A stretch of DNA of 64,000 nucleotides. Origin: Argentina anserina. Its lineage: Eukaryota; Streptophyta; Magnoliopsida; Rosales; Rosaceae. The stretch lies in NCBI RefSeq assembly GCF_933775445.1, contig NC_065875.1, positions 17,917,555 to 17,981,554 on the forward strand. Reading direction: 5' to 3'. The notes under the pieces were generated by a model. That model worked only from the letters and a program-made list of their open reading frames with translations. It searched no databases and was not told where the DNA came from. A program made the translations under genes and the position numbers. Positions 1 through 11,273 of the stretch are shown piece after piece (position 1 is the first letter of the stretch; every line of letters begins with the position of its first letter).

Positions 1-728
1 ATCATCTTAATCTATACGAAAATGCTTTGACCGGATTGTGCTTCCAACACTTCCATGCATAGGCTTTAACAGTTTAAGATGTGATCTCACATGGTTTTGG
101 CTTATGGTTGTAGAATTGTAGTCATCGTACATAATTGATTCATGAAGATTGAGAGTCGAGAATAGACCACCCCATGTCACCTGTCTTCCTAGAATGCTCA
201 TTGTATGTAATTATATATGAATGACCCCCGCCCCAATTTATCACAAGCAAACATGTACCTCACATGCATACATTAAGCAGTCTCATCTTTCCAACAGTTT
301 TCAGCTGCTAGAACTTAGTAGATGCAAACCACAAAAAGGGATAATGTTCCTTCAAGATTTAAGGAGATGAGATTGTGATATTCAAGTTCCAAATTGGTAA
401 TGAAGTTTGTGTCTTTCTGGAACAAGCTAACTTCTGCCGGCACTTCAATTTGAAGCCTTGAGTTGTTACAATTCCGGCAACCATATGCTAAACCAAAATG
501 CTTAACCCTAAACAAAGAAATGCCGCTGTTTTGAAGTGAGGAAAATAGATACATAATCCTCTATCATACATTTTTGGATCCTTTTTTAACAAGAAAATTA
601 TTGACAAGGTTGATATGGCCCCAGATACAAATCCCAAGCGACCCTTTAGAAAACAGTTACACAGGTCCACAGTAGCACATCTTAGAGATCAGAAACTTCA
701 ATTTTAGTGGCTGAAAATCATGCTACAA

Positions 729-732
<4 letters not shown>
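1..732. other. No clear gene; possible decayed coding remnant on minus strand
   Basis: No complete gene is visible. A minus-strand reading from about 554 down to 315 gives a leucine-rich stretch that could be the tail of a leucine-rich-repeat or F-box/LRR protein, but it has no recognisable domain boundary and I cannot identify it. The rest is AT-rich and may include the downstream region of the minus-strand gene that ends at 838. Confidence 0.25.

Positions 733-770
<38 letters not shown>
733..770. repeat. (AT)n microsatellite
   Basis: An uninterrupted AT dinucleotide run of about 19 units lies roughly 70 bp beyond the stop codon of the minus-strand PMEI-like gene. It is a likely length polymorphism. 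Confidence 0.9.
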
Positions 771-772
<2 letters not shown>

Positions 773-837
773 ATATATCTGGACTAAGATTACACGATCA
801 AAGAAATAAATAGTAGTAAGTACATGATAGCCGAAAA

Positions 838-1383
838 TCATCCCTGCACTAAATTGATAATAGCCACAGCCACCTGAGAGAGGCAGCTCACAAGAGTGTT
901 CCTATCTGTCAGCGGCGACTTGGTTGTTCCGGAGAACCCCTTCTCACAAGCCTGAGCTTCCTTTGCAGCATCAGAAATGCCATAGTTGGCAAACCCATAA
1001 TGGCCATTGCTGAGTGCATCAATTGACTCTGGGAGAGTGTACTTGACAACTGGAATGTACAACTCTGCACAGTTTGCCAAAGGCTTCTGAATATCTGCTT
1101 CTGGGGATTGCTTGAGCAGGCCATGGATGTAATCCAGTGTATCAGTTGCATTGGAGAGAACAAGATCAGCTATTATGTGAGCCAGGCCTGCAGTGTCTGA
1201 GTTTGAGCTCTGAGGGCTTGATTGGAGAGATGAGAGACATATGTCATAGTAGGGTGTCTTCTTGCAAGTTTTGGATATTAGATCACTGCTTTCAGTGCTT
1301 TGAGATTGGGTTTGCACAGTGAGGAAAACAAGAACGAGAAGAAGAAGGGTTTGGATTGAGTAGTTCATTCTCTGGGAGTTCAA
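838..1383 (-). CDS. Plant invertase / pectin methylesterase inhibitor family protein
   Basis: This 181-residue, single-exon reading frame encodes a secreted PMEI-domain protein. Residues 1-27 form a signal peptide with a leucine/valine-rich core. The mature part starts with the family hallmark around C40 and C49 (CKKTPYYDICLSSL). C105 and C146 follow at the spacing of the second conserved disulfide, and C167 is the extra cysteine near the C-terminus. In this family the four-helix bundle binds either pectin methylesterase or acid invertase in the cell wall or vacuole. The wording of the first cysteine motif resembles the invertase-inhibitor (C/VIF) branch more than the PMEI branch, but sequence alone does not decide the target. 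Length is normal for the family. Met6 is an alternative start that keeps the signal peptide. No frameshift or internal stop is seen, so the gene looks functional. Confidence 0.9.
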   Translation of the reverse strand: MNSQRMNYSIQTLLLLVLVFLTVQTQSQSTESSDLISKTCKKTPYYDICLSSLQSSPQSSNSDTAGLAHIIADLVLSNATDTLDYIHGLLKQSPEADIQKPLANCAELYIPVVKYTLPESIDALSNGHYGFANYGISDAAKEAQACEKGFSGTTKSPLTDRNTLVSCLSQVAVAIINLVQG

Positions 1384-1457
1384 GAATGGGAAGGAGGAAA
1401 ACTGGAGAAGTTGAACTGGGCTTTGTTTGGTTTATCTGATTCTTGTGGTAGATGAAC

Positions 1458-1468
1458 ATTATATATAT
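1458..1468 (-). promoter_or_regulatory. TATA box of the PMEI-like gene
   Basis: Read on the minus strand, a TATATATAAT motif lies about 75-85 bp upstream of the ATG at 1383. That is the usual place for a plant TATA box with a short 5' leader. This is inferred from position and motif only. Confidence 0.45.
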
Positions 1469-2054
1469 GCAAACTCTATGTACTTCCACTTTGTGCATTG
1501 CCAAGAAAACCCATGTGCTGTGAGCTTGAATTGCGTCTTCGTTTTGATTTTGTGTTCACATGACTAAAGGTTAGAATCTGCATCAAATTAATTTGTGAAG
1601 ATCCTATCTTGTGAGAATAATGGGAAAAATTGAAAGGGAAGTTGGATATATTGTAATCAATGGAGATGAACTTGGACAAAGAGGAAGGTAAAACAAGAAG
1701 CAGAAAAAACCAGAAACTAAGAAACAAAGGTGGGAAGCAAAAGTAAACCATTGGACCGGGTAGGCCGTACGTTCTTGTCAAGAGGTGGAAGCCTTGAAGA
1801 AGACCCTTGTGGAATCATTCTTGTGACGTGTGGACAAGAAACAGATCACACTGGTTGTTAGACTCGAGTATTATACACATTCTTGGTATAGTTTTGATCG
1901 TATCATGCTACATCCATACAGATTACTAATGAATATTAAGGCTTCGTGTGATGAACAAAGACAATGCGAGTGTTGGCTTAAGATATGATGAGCACAGAAA
2001 GATGGGATCTTTGGTGGGAAGGAGATATTGAAGCATGAAGATGAGCTTATTCCA
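1469..2054. other. Upstream region of the PMEI-like gene; no gene seen
   Basis: Non-coding sequence presumed to hold the distal promoter of the minus-strand gene ending at 838. The short open frames here have no family features. Confidence 0.5.
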
Positions 2055-2912
2055 TACACAGCCCGTGTATATGCACGGGTCAAAAAAGCTAACTAGGCAC
2101 TCAACAATTGGGGAGACGGCCAAAAGTCATCCCGTTAATGGATTGTTACAAACCATTAACTTAAGTTTTTACCATAGTGGTTTGATACAACCCCTTCTCT
2201 CAACCACTCCATCTTCTTCCTATCGTCATTCGTCACCCACCTTATCCTTCTATATCTCCTCCGCCGTCTTCAATCCTCTGCCATCAGGGTCTAACCCACC
2301 TTTCTCCATCAAATTTCAATTGGATTTTCTTCTTCTCCTCCCCCAAATCTCCCATCTCAATCTCAAAGTCCATCCCCACCTCACCTCTCCCAGAATCCTA
2401 TATCAAAACATCACTCGAAGATTTTCATACCCAATTCGAAATCTTGGTCGATAAGCTCTTCTTACCGCCGGAGACCGATCCCCTGAGCACCGGAATATTG
2501 ATGGGGTCAAATATTTTGCAGCGCAAGTATGCTAGGGATGCACATATGGCTCACGCAGTGTGAGGACTGAGGATTGCCCCGCGAATCCTCTATCGACAGT
2601 CGAATGGAGGTCGTTATTTGGTCCCAATATTGAATGGAGGATTGCCCCGTTCTCCTTTCTATGTTTTCCTCCGCCGTGACCTCTCGAGCTCCAGCGAGAT
2701 CTACCCTTGAACCCAAGCGACAGAATGAACTCGATGAGGACCCACGAACCAATGACCAATCTATCAAAGAAAACAGATTCTTCTCTTTACATCACCAGAC
2801 CCTAACTCCGTCGACTTGGTGTTAAAAAAAAAGAGTAAAACGACCATTTACTGTTTTGCCACGCGGCAACTTGAACGGTCCAGACGCCCCGTGTATAAAC
2901 ACGGGCCGTGTA
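2055..2912. mobile_element. Terminal-inverted-repeat element, possibly a gene-carrying (Pack-type) MULE
   Basis: The ends are inverted repeats of about 25 bp that match at 22 positions (left 2055-2079, right 2888-2912). Each end is itself a hairpin around CCCGTGTAT...CACGGG. The interior is unlike the AT-rich flanks: a pyrimidine-rich stretch (2200-2350) resembling a plant 5' leader is followed by an open frame (about 2400-2580, plus strand) with protein-like composition that I do not recognise. No matching 9-bp target duplication is visible, so the superfamily (Mutator-like is my guess) is unproven. Confidence 0.4.
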
Positions 2913-3984
2913 CTGAATAATTTTCGGAAGATTTGGATGCATTTGATTTTTATTCTTTGCAGCCTGCCTTTAATTCAGGGCAAACAGCCTTGTTTGGTCT
3001 GTAGAACTAGTTGATGTAGGCTCCTTTTCCTCTTAATTAGAAACATCCGAAAAGGGGCATCAATTTATTGTCGATTTGTTTTTGCAATTTCAACAACCTG
3101 ACTTATTGTTTCATATTATAATCCTATGGTTCTATTAGTTGTAATAACTAAATTGCCTTTTGAGTAGAAGATTATAACTTAGTTTTACAAAATATGTGCA
3201 GAAACACTGAGCGTTTTCCTTTTTCTTCCCGATTCGGAATTCTTATTTGCATGAATTGACTAATGGAACCAAATACGTATAGAAATATATAGAAGTTGCA
3301 TGATTTGACTTAGTATTACAATGTCTGGTAGGATTGGTAGCTCAATACATAATTTGTCATTGCCTTTGTAAATGATGATTGATGATAAGAATTCAGATGA
3401 TTAATAGTGCTTTGGTGTAAGCAAGTGTTGGCCATTTATCCTATCTTTACAATTACCTTTAAAAAGGTGGTTCCCATACAATTAATTGTTAAGCCATCTA
3501 TGTGCTAGGGTTGTAGAACTATTATGTTTTGCAGTACATGGTCTTGGGTATATCTTAGTATATGGTCCTTGGTAAATGATCTGTGTATTTATGATAGGAG
3601 CACAAATTATGACGTTCTTAATGCGATTATGCCATATTCTTACTCTTTGTTACTTCTTATTTAGTATGTTTTAGTTTCTTTTGTAGTGAATAAGTGTCTA
3701 GGTAGAGTTTATATCGATTATGAGTGAATTGATGATGAAATTGTGCTAAGTGTTAAGAATCCTTGTTGAGATATGATTCCTTGTTCGAGTAGGATTCATC
3801 ATTTCCTATTTCTTTGTTTCTAACGTACTCATTCTTATTAGGAAAGACAAATTCATGTTGGAGAAGGAAAGCAATCCTAGTTGCACAAGGAATAAGGAGA
3901 GGCCGTGCGGCATTGATGATTTCCTATTAAGAGTTGGATTCTAAAACAGAGTTGGAGATGGATTTCCAAGGTGTATATGAAGAT
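2913..3984. other. AT-rich intergenic sequence, no gene seen
   Basis: About 1 kb of AT-rich sequence with no open frame of note and no recognisable element ends. Confidence 0.5.
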
Positions 3985-4373
3985 ATGTTCGTGCATATTC
4001 AGAATTATTAAGGAGAAGAAGATATGCACTTAAAACCCAATCCATGCAAGAATCAGAAATCTGTCAAGATTCATAGTCAAACTTTGACGGGCTCCCCTAG
4101 ACAGCTTAGATCGAATTAGAAGACGTACCATATATGGATAGAAAGCTGTATGAGTCTAGTTTCTGTAGGATTTGGAATCGAATCAATATCTTATTCCTAC
4201 AAGGAGATATGACCGAATCATTACTCGGAGGTCCAGTGGGCTCGGCAGAATTATCTCAGCCATTGATTTGCTTTTGATCCAAGGGTTGTGAGAGAAAGTT
4301 GGAACCTTGTTTCTCCTATATATAGAGGCACAAATCTATATCAGACCCACCATAAATTCTTTCATCAAAGAAT
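3985..4373 (+). repeat. Promoter-like repeat module, copy 1 (diverged)
   Basis: This module shares ordered blocks with 6440-6790: TTTGACGGGCTCCCCT then GACAGCT, a block with ATATGGAT about 50 bp later, a block around ATTTGGAATC, and a final TATA-like CTATATATAG (4316-4325 here). It looks like two diverged copies of the promoter half of a retroelement or LTR. The type of element is not recognised. Confidence 0.4.
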
Positions 4374-4459
4374 GTCAAAGAAGTCATGCAACAAATAAAT
4401 AAGAAGAGGTAAGAAAGTCAAAGAAGTCATGTAACAAATAAATGAGAAGAGGTAAGAAA
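4374..4459. repeat. 43-bp tandem duplication
   Basis: Two adjacent 43-bp units (4374-4416 and 4417-4459), both starting GTCAAAGAAGTCATG, differ at about two positions. They lie just upstream of the hAT insertion. Confidence 0.8.
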
Positions 4460-4481
4460 AATCAAACAAGGCTGCAACAAT

Positions 4482-6356
4482 TAGGCCTCATCATTTAGCC
4501 CGCGGACTCGAAAAGCCCGCGGAGGCCCGCAAGAAAGCCCGCCAAAGCCCGCTTCCATGGGTAGAGGGCCGGGCTTAAATTAGAGGTGTGAAACCCGGCC
4601 CGGCCCGTAAAAGCCCGCCAAATAATAAAATATTATACATACATATTTTATTAGGTTTAGAATAAAACTATTGCATTATGAAGCAACTATATTAAGGAAA
4701 CTTCTTGGGATCGATCGACACCAGTAGATATGATTGGTATATATATTTAGTGACCCTGTAAAAATTTCATCCAATTCGGAACTCGTTTGACCGTCAGAAT
4801 TTCCGGTAAACCGAAAACAACACTAATATGTCATAAGGAAAGACCCATTATCAAAATGCGAACACCAAAAGTCGTTTGCATATCTGAAATTACCTAATTT
4901 TTGTCACCGATTGTGTGTGGTCGCACCAAGGAAACCAATTTGGCAAAGCCCCGGTCAAAGAGGATTTTAATATGTCAAAACGCCTTTTTCTTTGTTAAAT
5001 GTAGGTACGGACGGTCAAACAATATCCAAAACGGACGAAATTTTTACGGGTTCCCTAAATATATATACCGATCACATCTACTGGTGTCGATCGACCATAT
5101 TTTGAACTAGATTTATTGATCGCCGAAGCATCAACTAATGTATCATACCCTTTATATTAGATTTATATTAAAACTAACGCATTATGAAGTGACTATATGA
5201 AAGAAACTTGTCGGGATCGATCGACACCATCCGATGTGATTGGTATATATATTTAGTGACCCTGTAAAAATTTCATCCAATTCGGACTTCGTTTGACCGT
5301 CGGAATTTTTGGTAAATCGAAAACACCACTATTATGCCCTAAGGGAGGACCTATTACAAATATGTGAATGCTGAAAGCCGTTTGCACATATCAAATCACC
5401 TAATTTTTGTTACCTATCGTGCGCAGTCGAACTGAATAAATCTATTTGGCAAAGCCCCGGTCAATGAGGTTTAAATATGTCAAAACACCTCTTTTTTAGT
5501 TGACCGTTGGTACGAACGGTCAAACCATGTCCAAAACGGACGAAATTTTTACGGGTTCCCTAAATATATATACCGATCACATCTACTGGTGTCGATCGAC
5601 CATATTTTGAATTTGAGTTGTCGATCGCCGAAGTGTCTACTAATGTATTATAACCTTATATTAGGTTTATAATAAAACTATCACATAATGAAGCGACTAT
5701 ATGAAGGAAACTTCTCGGAATCGATCGACACCATCCGATGTGATCAATATATATATTTAATGATCATTTTTAAATTTCATGCAATTCGGACCTCGTTTAA
5801 CCGTCGGAATTTCCGGTAAACCAAAAACAACACTAATATGCCCTAAGGGAGGATCAATTACCAAGATGCGAATGTGAAAATTTGTTTACATATTTGAAAA
5901 TCACCTAATTTTTGTTACCTATCGTGCGCGGTCGAACTGAAGAAATCTATTTGGTAAAGCCCCGGTCAATGAGATTTTATTATGTGAAAACGCCACTTTT
6001 TTTTGTTGACCGAAAATTCCGACGGTTAAACGAGGTCCGAATTGGATGAAATTTTTACACGGTCCCTAAATATATATATCGATCACATCTATTGGTGTCG
6101 ATCGACAATATTTCGAAACTAGAATTTATTTGTGACTTTTGTTTTAGATTGTTTTCTAACAATTCTTTTATTGTTTCAAACCCTTAAATTAGAGTATTAT
6201 ATTGTTTTTCTAATACAAGCCCGTAAGGCCCGGCCCGCAAAAGCCCACAAGGCCCGCCTTAGGTGGGCGGGCTTGGATCTTCGTATTTTTGAAAATATCC
6301 GGTCCGCCACTTATTTAAATTTATTAAGGCCTGGCCCGGCCCGTTGACGAGCCCTA
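4482..6356. mobile_element. Non-autonomous hAT element, 1,875 bp
   Basis: The element is flanked by a perfect 8-bp direct repeat GCAACAAT (4474-4481 and 6357-6364), the hAT target-duplication length. Ends are inverted repeats TAGGCCTCATCA / TAGGGCTCGTCA (10 of 12 match). Both subterminal regions are packed with GCCCGGCCCG-type motifs, as seen in many plant hAT families whose transposase binds short GC motifs. No transposase reading frame is present, so mobility would need a helper. The middle consists of three foldback modules (separate entry). Confidence 0.85.
4709..6107. repeat. Three tandem foldback modules inside the hAT element (period about 505 bp)
   Basis: Three related modules lie at about 4709-5096, 5215-5601 and 5719-6107. 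Each begins TCGATCGACACC...TATATATATTTAG and ends with the reverse complement of that string, so each roughly 390-bp module can fold on itself through arms of about 100 bp. Roughly 110-bp spacers separate the modules and are also similar to one another. The arrangement suggests a MITE-like foldback unit that was amplified in tandem, spacer included, inside the hAT. Confidence 0.8.
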
Positions 6357-6364
6357 GCAACAAT

Positions 6365-8922
6365 TAAGATTCTTGCTACCTTCCTAATTCAAAGGAGGAA
6401 ATTCGTGCAAAACAAATCAGCATTAAAAGAGGAAGAAAATATGCAATTAATGTCCAATCCTTATAAGAATCAAAATTCTGCCAGTGCAGGTCATCCAAAT
6501 TTGACGGGCTCCCCTCGACAGCTCACAATAATTCAAACATGTATGATATATGGATGAAAAGTTATGGAAGTCTATTTTTAAATGCATTTGGAATCACCTC
6601 AATAGCTATTTTCTAGCGAAAGTTATGGCGACAACAAGGCACAAAGGTCAGCTCTGCTGAATTGAGAAAATCTAGGAAACCTAAACCAATTTGGTTTCAA
6701 CTTTGTGGACTTTGTAGCCAGCCTCCCTTTGGTTTTTTCTCTATATATAGCACCTCATTTCCATAAAAAAGAATCATCAACCTTGCTCACAAGACTAGCT
6801 AAAGCTCTGCCTTAAACACTACTCATCACCCTCAAAGCCATTCAAGACGTAAACAATATCTTCCTTTCATTCCATTCGATTCAAAACGCTACGCCTAGGA
6901 TTTCCATTGAAGTTGAAGCTGTGCTGCCTTGTTTTGATATCGCTAAGGAGATTTGCAAAGTGTAACTTGTTACTTCTTCAATTATGTTTTCAGTTTGGAT
7001 TCTTTGTGTGATGTTGTGTTTATATTTTTGGCTAGTTCCGAATTTGTGGAATACTCTTATGTAGTTTACGATTTTGCAAGATGCTATAAAGTAAAACTGA
7101 TTTTGTTTTCTATGATTTCTATGTAGATGTTGTGAGTTTATAATTCACGATTTAATGATTCTCTTTCTTGTGCGTTAACTATATGTGATTCAAGGTGCTA
7201 AGTTAGTTTTGCATATAAGATTCTTAAGTGTTTTTTAACTTGTTAAAGTAAGTGACATGCTTAACTTGTTGGTAATCACTAGGAATTAACCATGATCCAA
7301 TTGTTATCTAAGATGCGCTAAGTAATTAGATAAGAGATGATTCAATGAAGTGGTAAGATTGAGAATGACATGTTACCTTGTAATTTCTAAGCGCTAAGAT
7401 AGGATTACCAAGCCATGTTTTGAATTAGGGATGCGCTAAGTAACCTAGTTCAGCACTAGGTTATTGTTTGTTCACTTAATACTTGTCCGCTAAGGCTCGG
7501 TGTTTTCATATGATGAGATTATGATTTCGAAGCTACTTGTGACGTTTTGTTTGGTGATGTTTGTGTGTTGGTTGATTGATCACATGTATATATTAGTTTA
7601 GGTTTTATATTTTCTGTTTGATCCGATCCTATATCTTTAAAACTTTATATCTCTTTGTGAATTCATTGTTAAATGTTTGTGATTCTTTGCCCTGGTGGAT
7701 CCTTGGTTTGTGAACGATACTCTGTTGCTTTAGATTACTAACGATGCTTATAGGGTTAATATTGATGTCAAGTAATCGAACCGATCAATTTTCGAGCTGA
7801 AAAAAAAAACATAAGATGCTTACAACAATAGGTATGATAGATTTGCAGAATATGTTTTTTGGCAATACCGTACATATATTGACAAACAAAAATTGATCAT
7901 GTTACCATGTATGTTTGCTATCTCCATTGAAAACTTAAATTGAGTTATTACTGCTCCTATTCTTCCCTTTCTTGGTTTAGTCATGTATTTCTACTCATAT
8001 ACTTCGGTCATATACTAATTTAGTTGGACAAATCTATTCTTATATCGCACTATGTGTGATATGTCTACAGAGCCTGCTGTAACCCATGATGTGTAAGCTG
8101 GTTTGGCTCTAATAGTGATTTCTATATTGTATCTGTTGTAGCCTCTTTTTATTAAACGAAATTCCTTCTGGACCATTACGACTGCTATTGTTGTGCTAAT
8201 TCACTGCAGGTTAGTTAGTAATTAGTTTTTCCTTCTCAAGTGAAAATTCTTTATTTGAGATATCCATCATGAACTCAACTACTATTTGCTGCTATGGTTT
8301 TACTCATACAGTCTATAGAATTATTTAAAGTATTTAGAGGATTGTGACTCATTATATGCTAAATCTAGACATTTTTAATATGGTACATTACACTTGAAAC
8401 TGAAAGTGCAAGTAAATCTGATTGTAGAATAAAACATTTTCTTTTTGATCATCACTTGTATTTTCACTAAATGCAAACCTTTTACCTGCTTTCTTCTCCG
8501 ACTTTGGGCAAAGGATGTTCCATGGAATATTGGTTAAGATTACGGACTTTTCTCCAATTTTGCATATTTCAGAAATGCAACATTGAAGGTCTTACTTACC
8601 ATCAAATATTCAAAGCTACAATCATTATGGTCACCAAATTTGATTTGCATAACATGATTTCTTTCCATGTCCGAGAAAAAAAAGGAATGACTTGAATCTT
8701 TAAAAGCATGGAACAACACACACAGCCTATAAAGGACCTATAATTTTGTAAAAGGCGTTTGGCAACTATGTGTTCCCAATAATGAATGTCAATAATCAAA
8801 ACATGTCTAATCTTTTTATAATCAAACGGATGACTTCGTACAAATCTATGTTCTGCATGTTTTGTTTTTCTTATATTCAATTATTAAATTTTCCTGGACA
8901 TTTGCTTCCTCATTAGTCTACC
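6365..8922. other. Gene-free stretch; likely retroelement remnants
   Basis: From 6440 to 6790 lies the second copy of the promoter-like module described at 3985, with CTATATATAG at about 6740. From 7140 to 7790 the sequence has short recurring phrases (GCGCTAAG, TGCGCTAAGTAA) and ends in an A10 run at 7800-7809, which could be the 3' end of a retroposed sequence. I see no coding region. The short frames at 8471-8880 have no family features. Confidence 0.4.
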
Positions 8923-8931
8923 TAGATACCT

Positions 8932-8960
8932 ACCGCAGCAACACGCGGGTATTTTCCTAG
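8932..8960 (+). mobile_element. Helitron-like 3' terminus
   Basis: A short GC-rich hairpin (CCGC...GCGG, 8933-8948) is followed 9 bp later by CCTAG and a T. This matches the Helitron 3' end rule of a hairpin 10-12 nt before CTRR, inserted before a T. The 5' TC end was not found, so the element length is unknown. Confidence 0.4.
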
Positions 8961-9412
8961 TATGTATATAATAGTCTACCAATTGTAACAGTTTCCCTCT
9001 ATTATAATAATAGTTTGTCAAAGATTTCTATTAATAAGAATAGTTTCACTCTCTCCTCTTCTTAAACCCAGAGCCATATTTTACCCAGCAGAGAGAACCT
9101 CAGCCAAAATATAAATCTTTGCGCTTGCGTCCTCTTAGATCCGCCTCTGTACTCTCCTACACAATCTTTGTGTTCTCTAGTTGAAACAATGTCCTTCTAA
9201 AGATTTGTTTCTTAAGAACCTTTATGCAATGCGATGATCTTGTTATTGCAGATTTTGCATGTGTAATGAAAAAAACACGCACCCAGAAGCATTCAGCAAC
9301 ATTACAATAGAGTGAATGGATTACATCCAGTGGGCTATGCTAGTATTTTGAGCCAAAATTTTTAACTATATTAATGCTACCTAAAAAATGTGTATAAAAT
9401 TGTGTTTTTTTG

Positions 9413-9949
9413 CTATGTAACACGGACACAGACACATACATGGGTGTTTGTATTAGACACAATATAATGCGCATACAGGACAAATTAAATATTTTTTGGA
9501 CATGGACACATTAATATTATTTTTAATATATATATTTATTAAAAAGTTGATTTATAAAATTTAAAACTATATAGATTGTTATATATCAAAGTGCGCATAA
9601 ATATAAGAAAAATTGAATATGTTGGAATGGCTAAGGAGTTGATGAGTACCAGGGATAACCAAGGTTTGAATCCCACCATAAGCACTTTCACTTTTATCAC
9701 GATTTTTTATCTATATATATATATATTTATATTAAAATATGCATACATATAACAAAAACTGAATATGTTGGAATGCTTAAGGAGTTGATGAGTACATTGG
9801 ATGACCAAGGTTCGAATCCCACCATAAGCACTTTCACTTTTATCACAAATTTCTCTCCATAATTACGTGTCCGTTGCGTGTCCATTCATATATCCTTGTG
9901 TCCAGACCGTGTCCATTTCGAACCTGATGCACGTGTCTGTGCTTCCTAG
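9413..9949. mobile_element. Small hAT-like non-autonomous element
   Basis: Both ends carry GACAC-rich inverted sequence (left CTATGTAACACGGACACAG, right end in reverse CTAGGAAGCACAGACACG). The flanks hold an imperfect 8-bp repeat (TTTTTTTG at 9405-9412, GGTTTTTG at 9950-9957). The interior contains a duplicated block of about 115 bp. No coding capacity. The hAT assignment rests on the 8-bp flank and end style only. Confidence 0.4.
9592..9851 (+). repeat. Two copies of a ~115-bp block with a tRNA B-box-like motif
   Basis: Copies at about 9592-9706 and 9739-9851 share GTTGGAATG...TAAGGAGTTGATGAGTAC and CCATAAGCACTTTCAC. The second contains GGTTCGAATCC, which equals the RNA polymerase III B-box consensus; the first has GGTTTGAATCC. 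A convincing A box and a full cloverleaf are lacking, so this is not called a tRNA. Confidence 0.5.
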
Positions 9950-9957
9950 GGTTTTTG

Positions 9958-10939
9958 TATGCATTTCACCACAAGATGGTGTTGATACCTCTTTTTCCAC
10001 AAGCTCAAAGCCAAGGTTCGACATATAAAAATTCAGGTTAATGTTCATAAAGTCACGTCAAGTCTGATATCAAGCCAAACCCAGCTTAAACATGACACAT
10101 AATTCATGTAGACCCAAGCTACGTTTTGGGGCTTACATGATGGGATGTGGTGTGGAAGGTAACCGATCTTGTAAGACCCATCGTTAAGACAAAGTTCATA
10201 TATAATTTTGGACTTAAGAGCTAAAATTCATGTTATATGTAACTTAAGTCTTGGCATGAGCTAGTACAGAAAAGAGGATTAAACCCCAACCAAGCCCAAA
10301 AGTCCATTATAGCTATCAGTGGCCCAATGTCCTTTAAATAACCATGTAGCCCAAAACCCACTCATTCACCCCCTTCCCCAAAATAGCCATTGCGTTTCCC
10401 TTGGTTTGCTATTGGGACTGATGCTCGTCCAATTCGAGCAGCACCAGGGAATCAAGGAAAAGCAGCCACGACCATATCACCCAAGATCTCTTCGATTCTC
10501 CATCCCTTGTAACCATCTTTGAGCACGTTCAAAGAATCATATTCTTTCATAGATAGAATGACACATATTCTAGAAACACCGACCTAGATTCCTGTCACCA
10601 CCGCCCTTATTTTTCATAGCTCTTCACGGGTCTAAGTTCATGGATTCAAAGTATCTTTCTCCTAAAATGAAGAGATTCTTTCAAACCCATCAATTATTAA
10701 GGACCCTTTCCTCCTCCCAACTCAACTATATAAAGAGAGATAGTTATTGTTATGGAGATCGACAACTACCCAGAAACTTCAATGAAGAGATCAAGCTTCA
10801 TCTCTTCAAACCCACCCATCACCAAAAACCACCTGAATCACTACCCAACATCATGTAATCCTCTCTCTACTAAACTTACAAGCATGTTCCTCTGTAAGTC
10901 TCATTCTTAAGAGATTAATTCAAATTGCTGCTGGTACCA
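9958..10939. other. Intergenic sequence, no gene seen
   Basis: Open frames at 10319 and 10640 are short and without family features. The region ends at the TCAAA target duplication (10940-10944) of the gypsy element. Confidence 0.5.
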
Positions 10940-11264
10940 TCAAATGTAATAACCCGATTTTTCGGAACGATGTTTGGATTGTTTAATATCTATTAAGTTG
11001 TGAAATTCATTAAAATGAAATTTGGATTGCTTGAAAAAATTACGAAACTCGAACGGAAACGTTTCAGAACGTTTATTTAGAAAACCGTTACGTTTCCGCA
11101 ACGTATATATCGACTTTTACTCCGTCGATCGTTTGTGAAAACTTTCTTCACGAAAGTCGTAGATCTCGTCGATACGAGTGCGTGGACATGTGACACGTTC
11201 GAATCGGACGTCGGAGGTGAAAGTTATTAACGTCGGAAGTTAGTTTTCGATTTTAGAAATGAGT

Positions 11265-11273
11265 ATAAAAAGG
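11265..11273 (+). promoter_or_regulatory. TATA box in the 5' LTR of copy A
   Basis: TATAAAAAG lies in the first sixth of the LTR and is conserved in the 3' LTR (18472). Transcription would start about 30 bp downstream, so most of the 2.5-kb LTR would be in the transcript. Confidence 0.6.

Noticed and set aside
9786..9850. Possible tRNA gene
   Set aside because: Only the T-arm/B-box-like part is present; no acceptor stem, anticodon arm or A box can be drawn.
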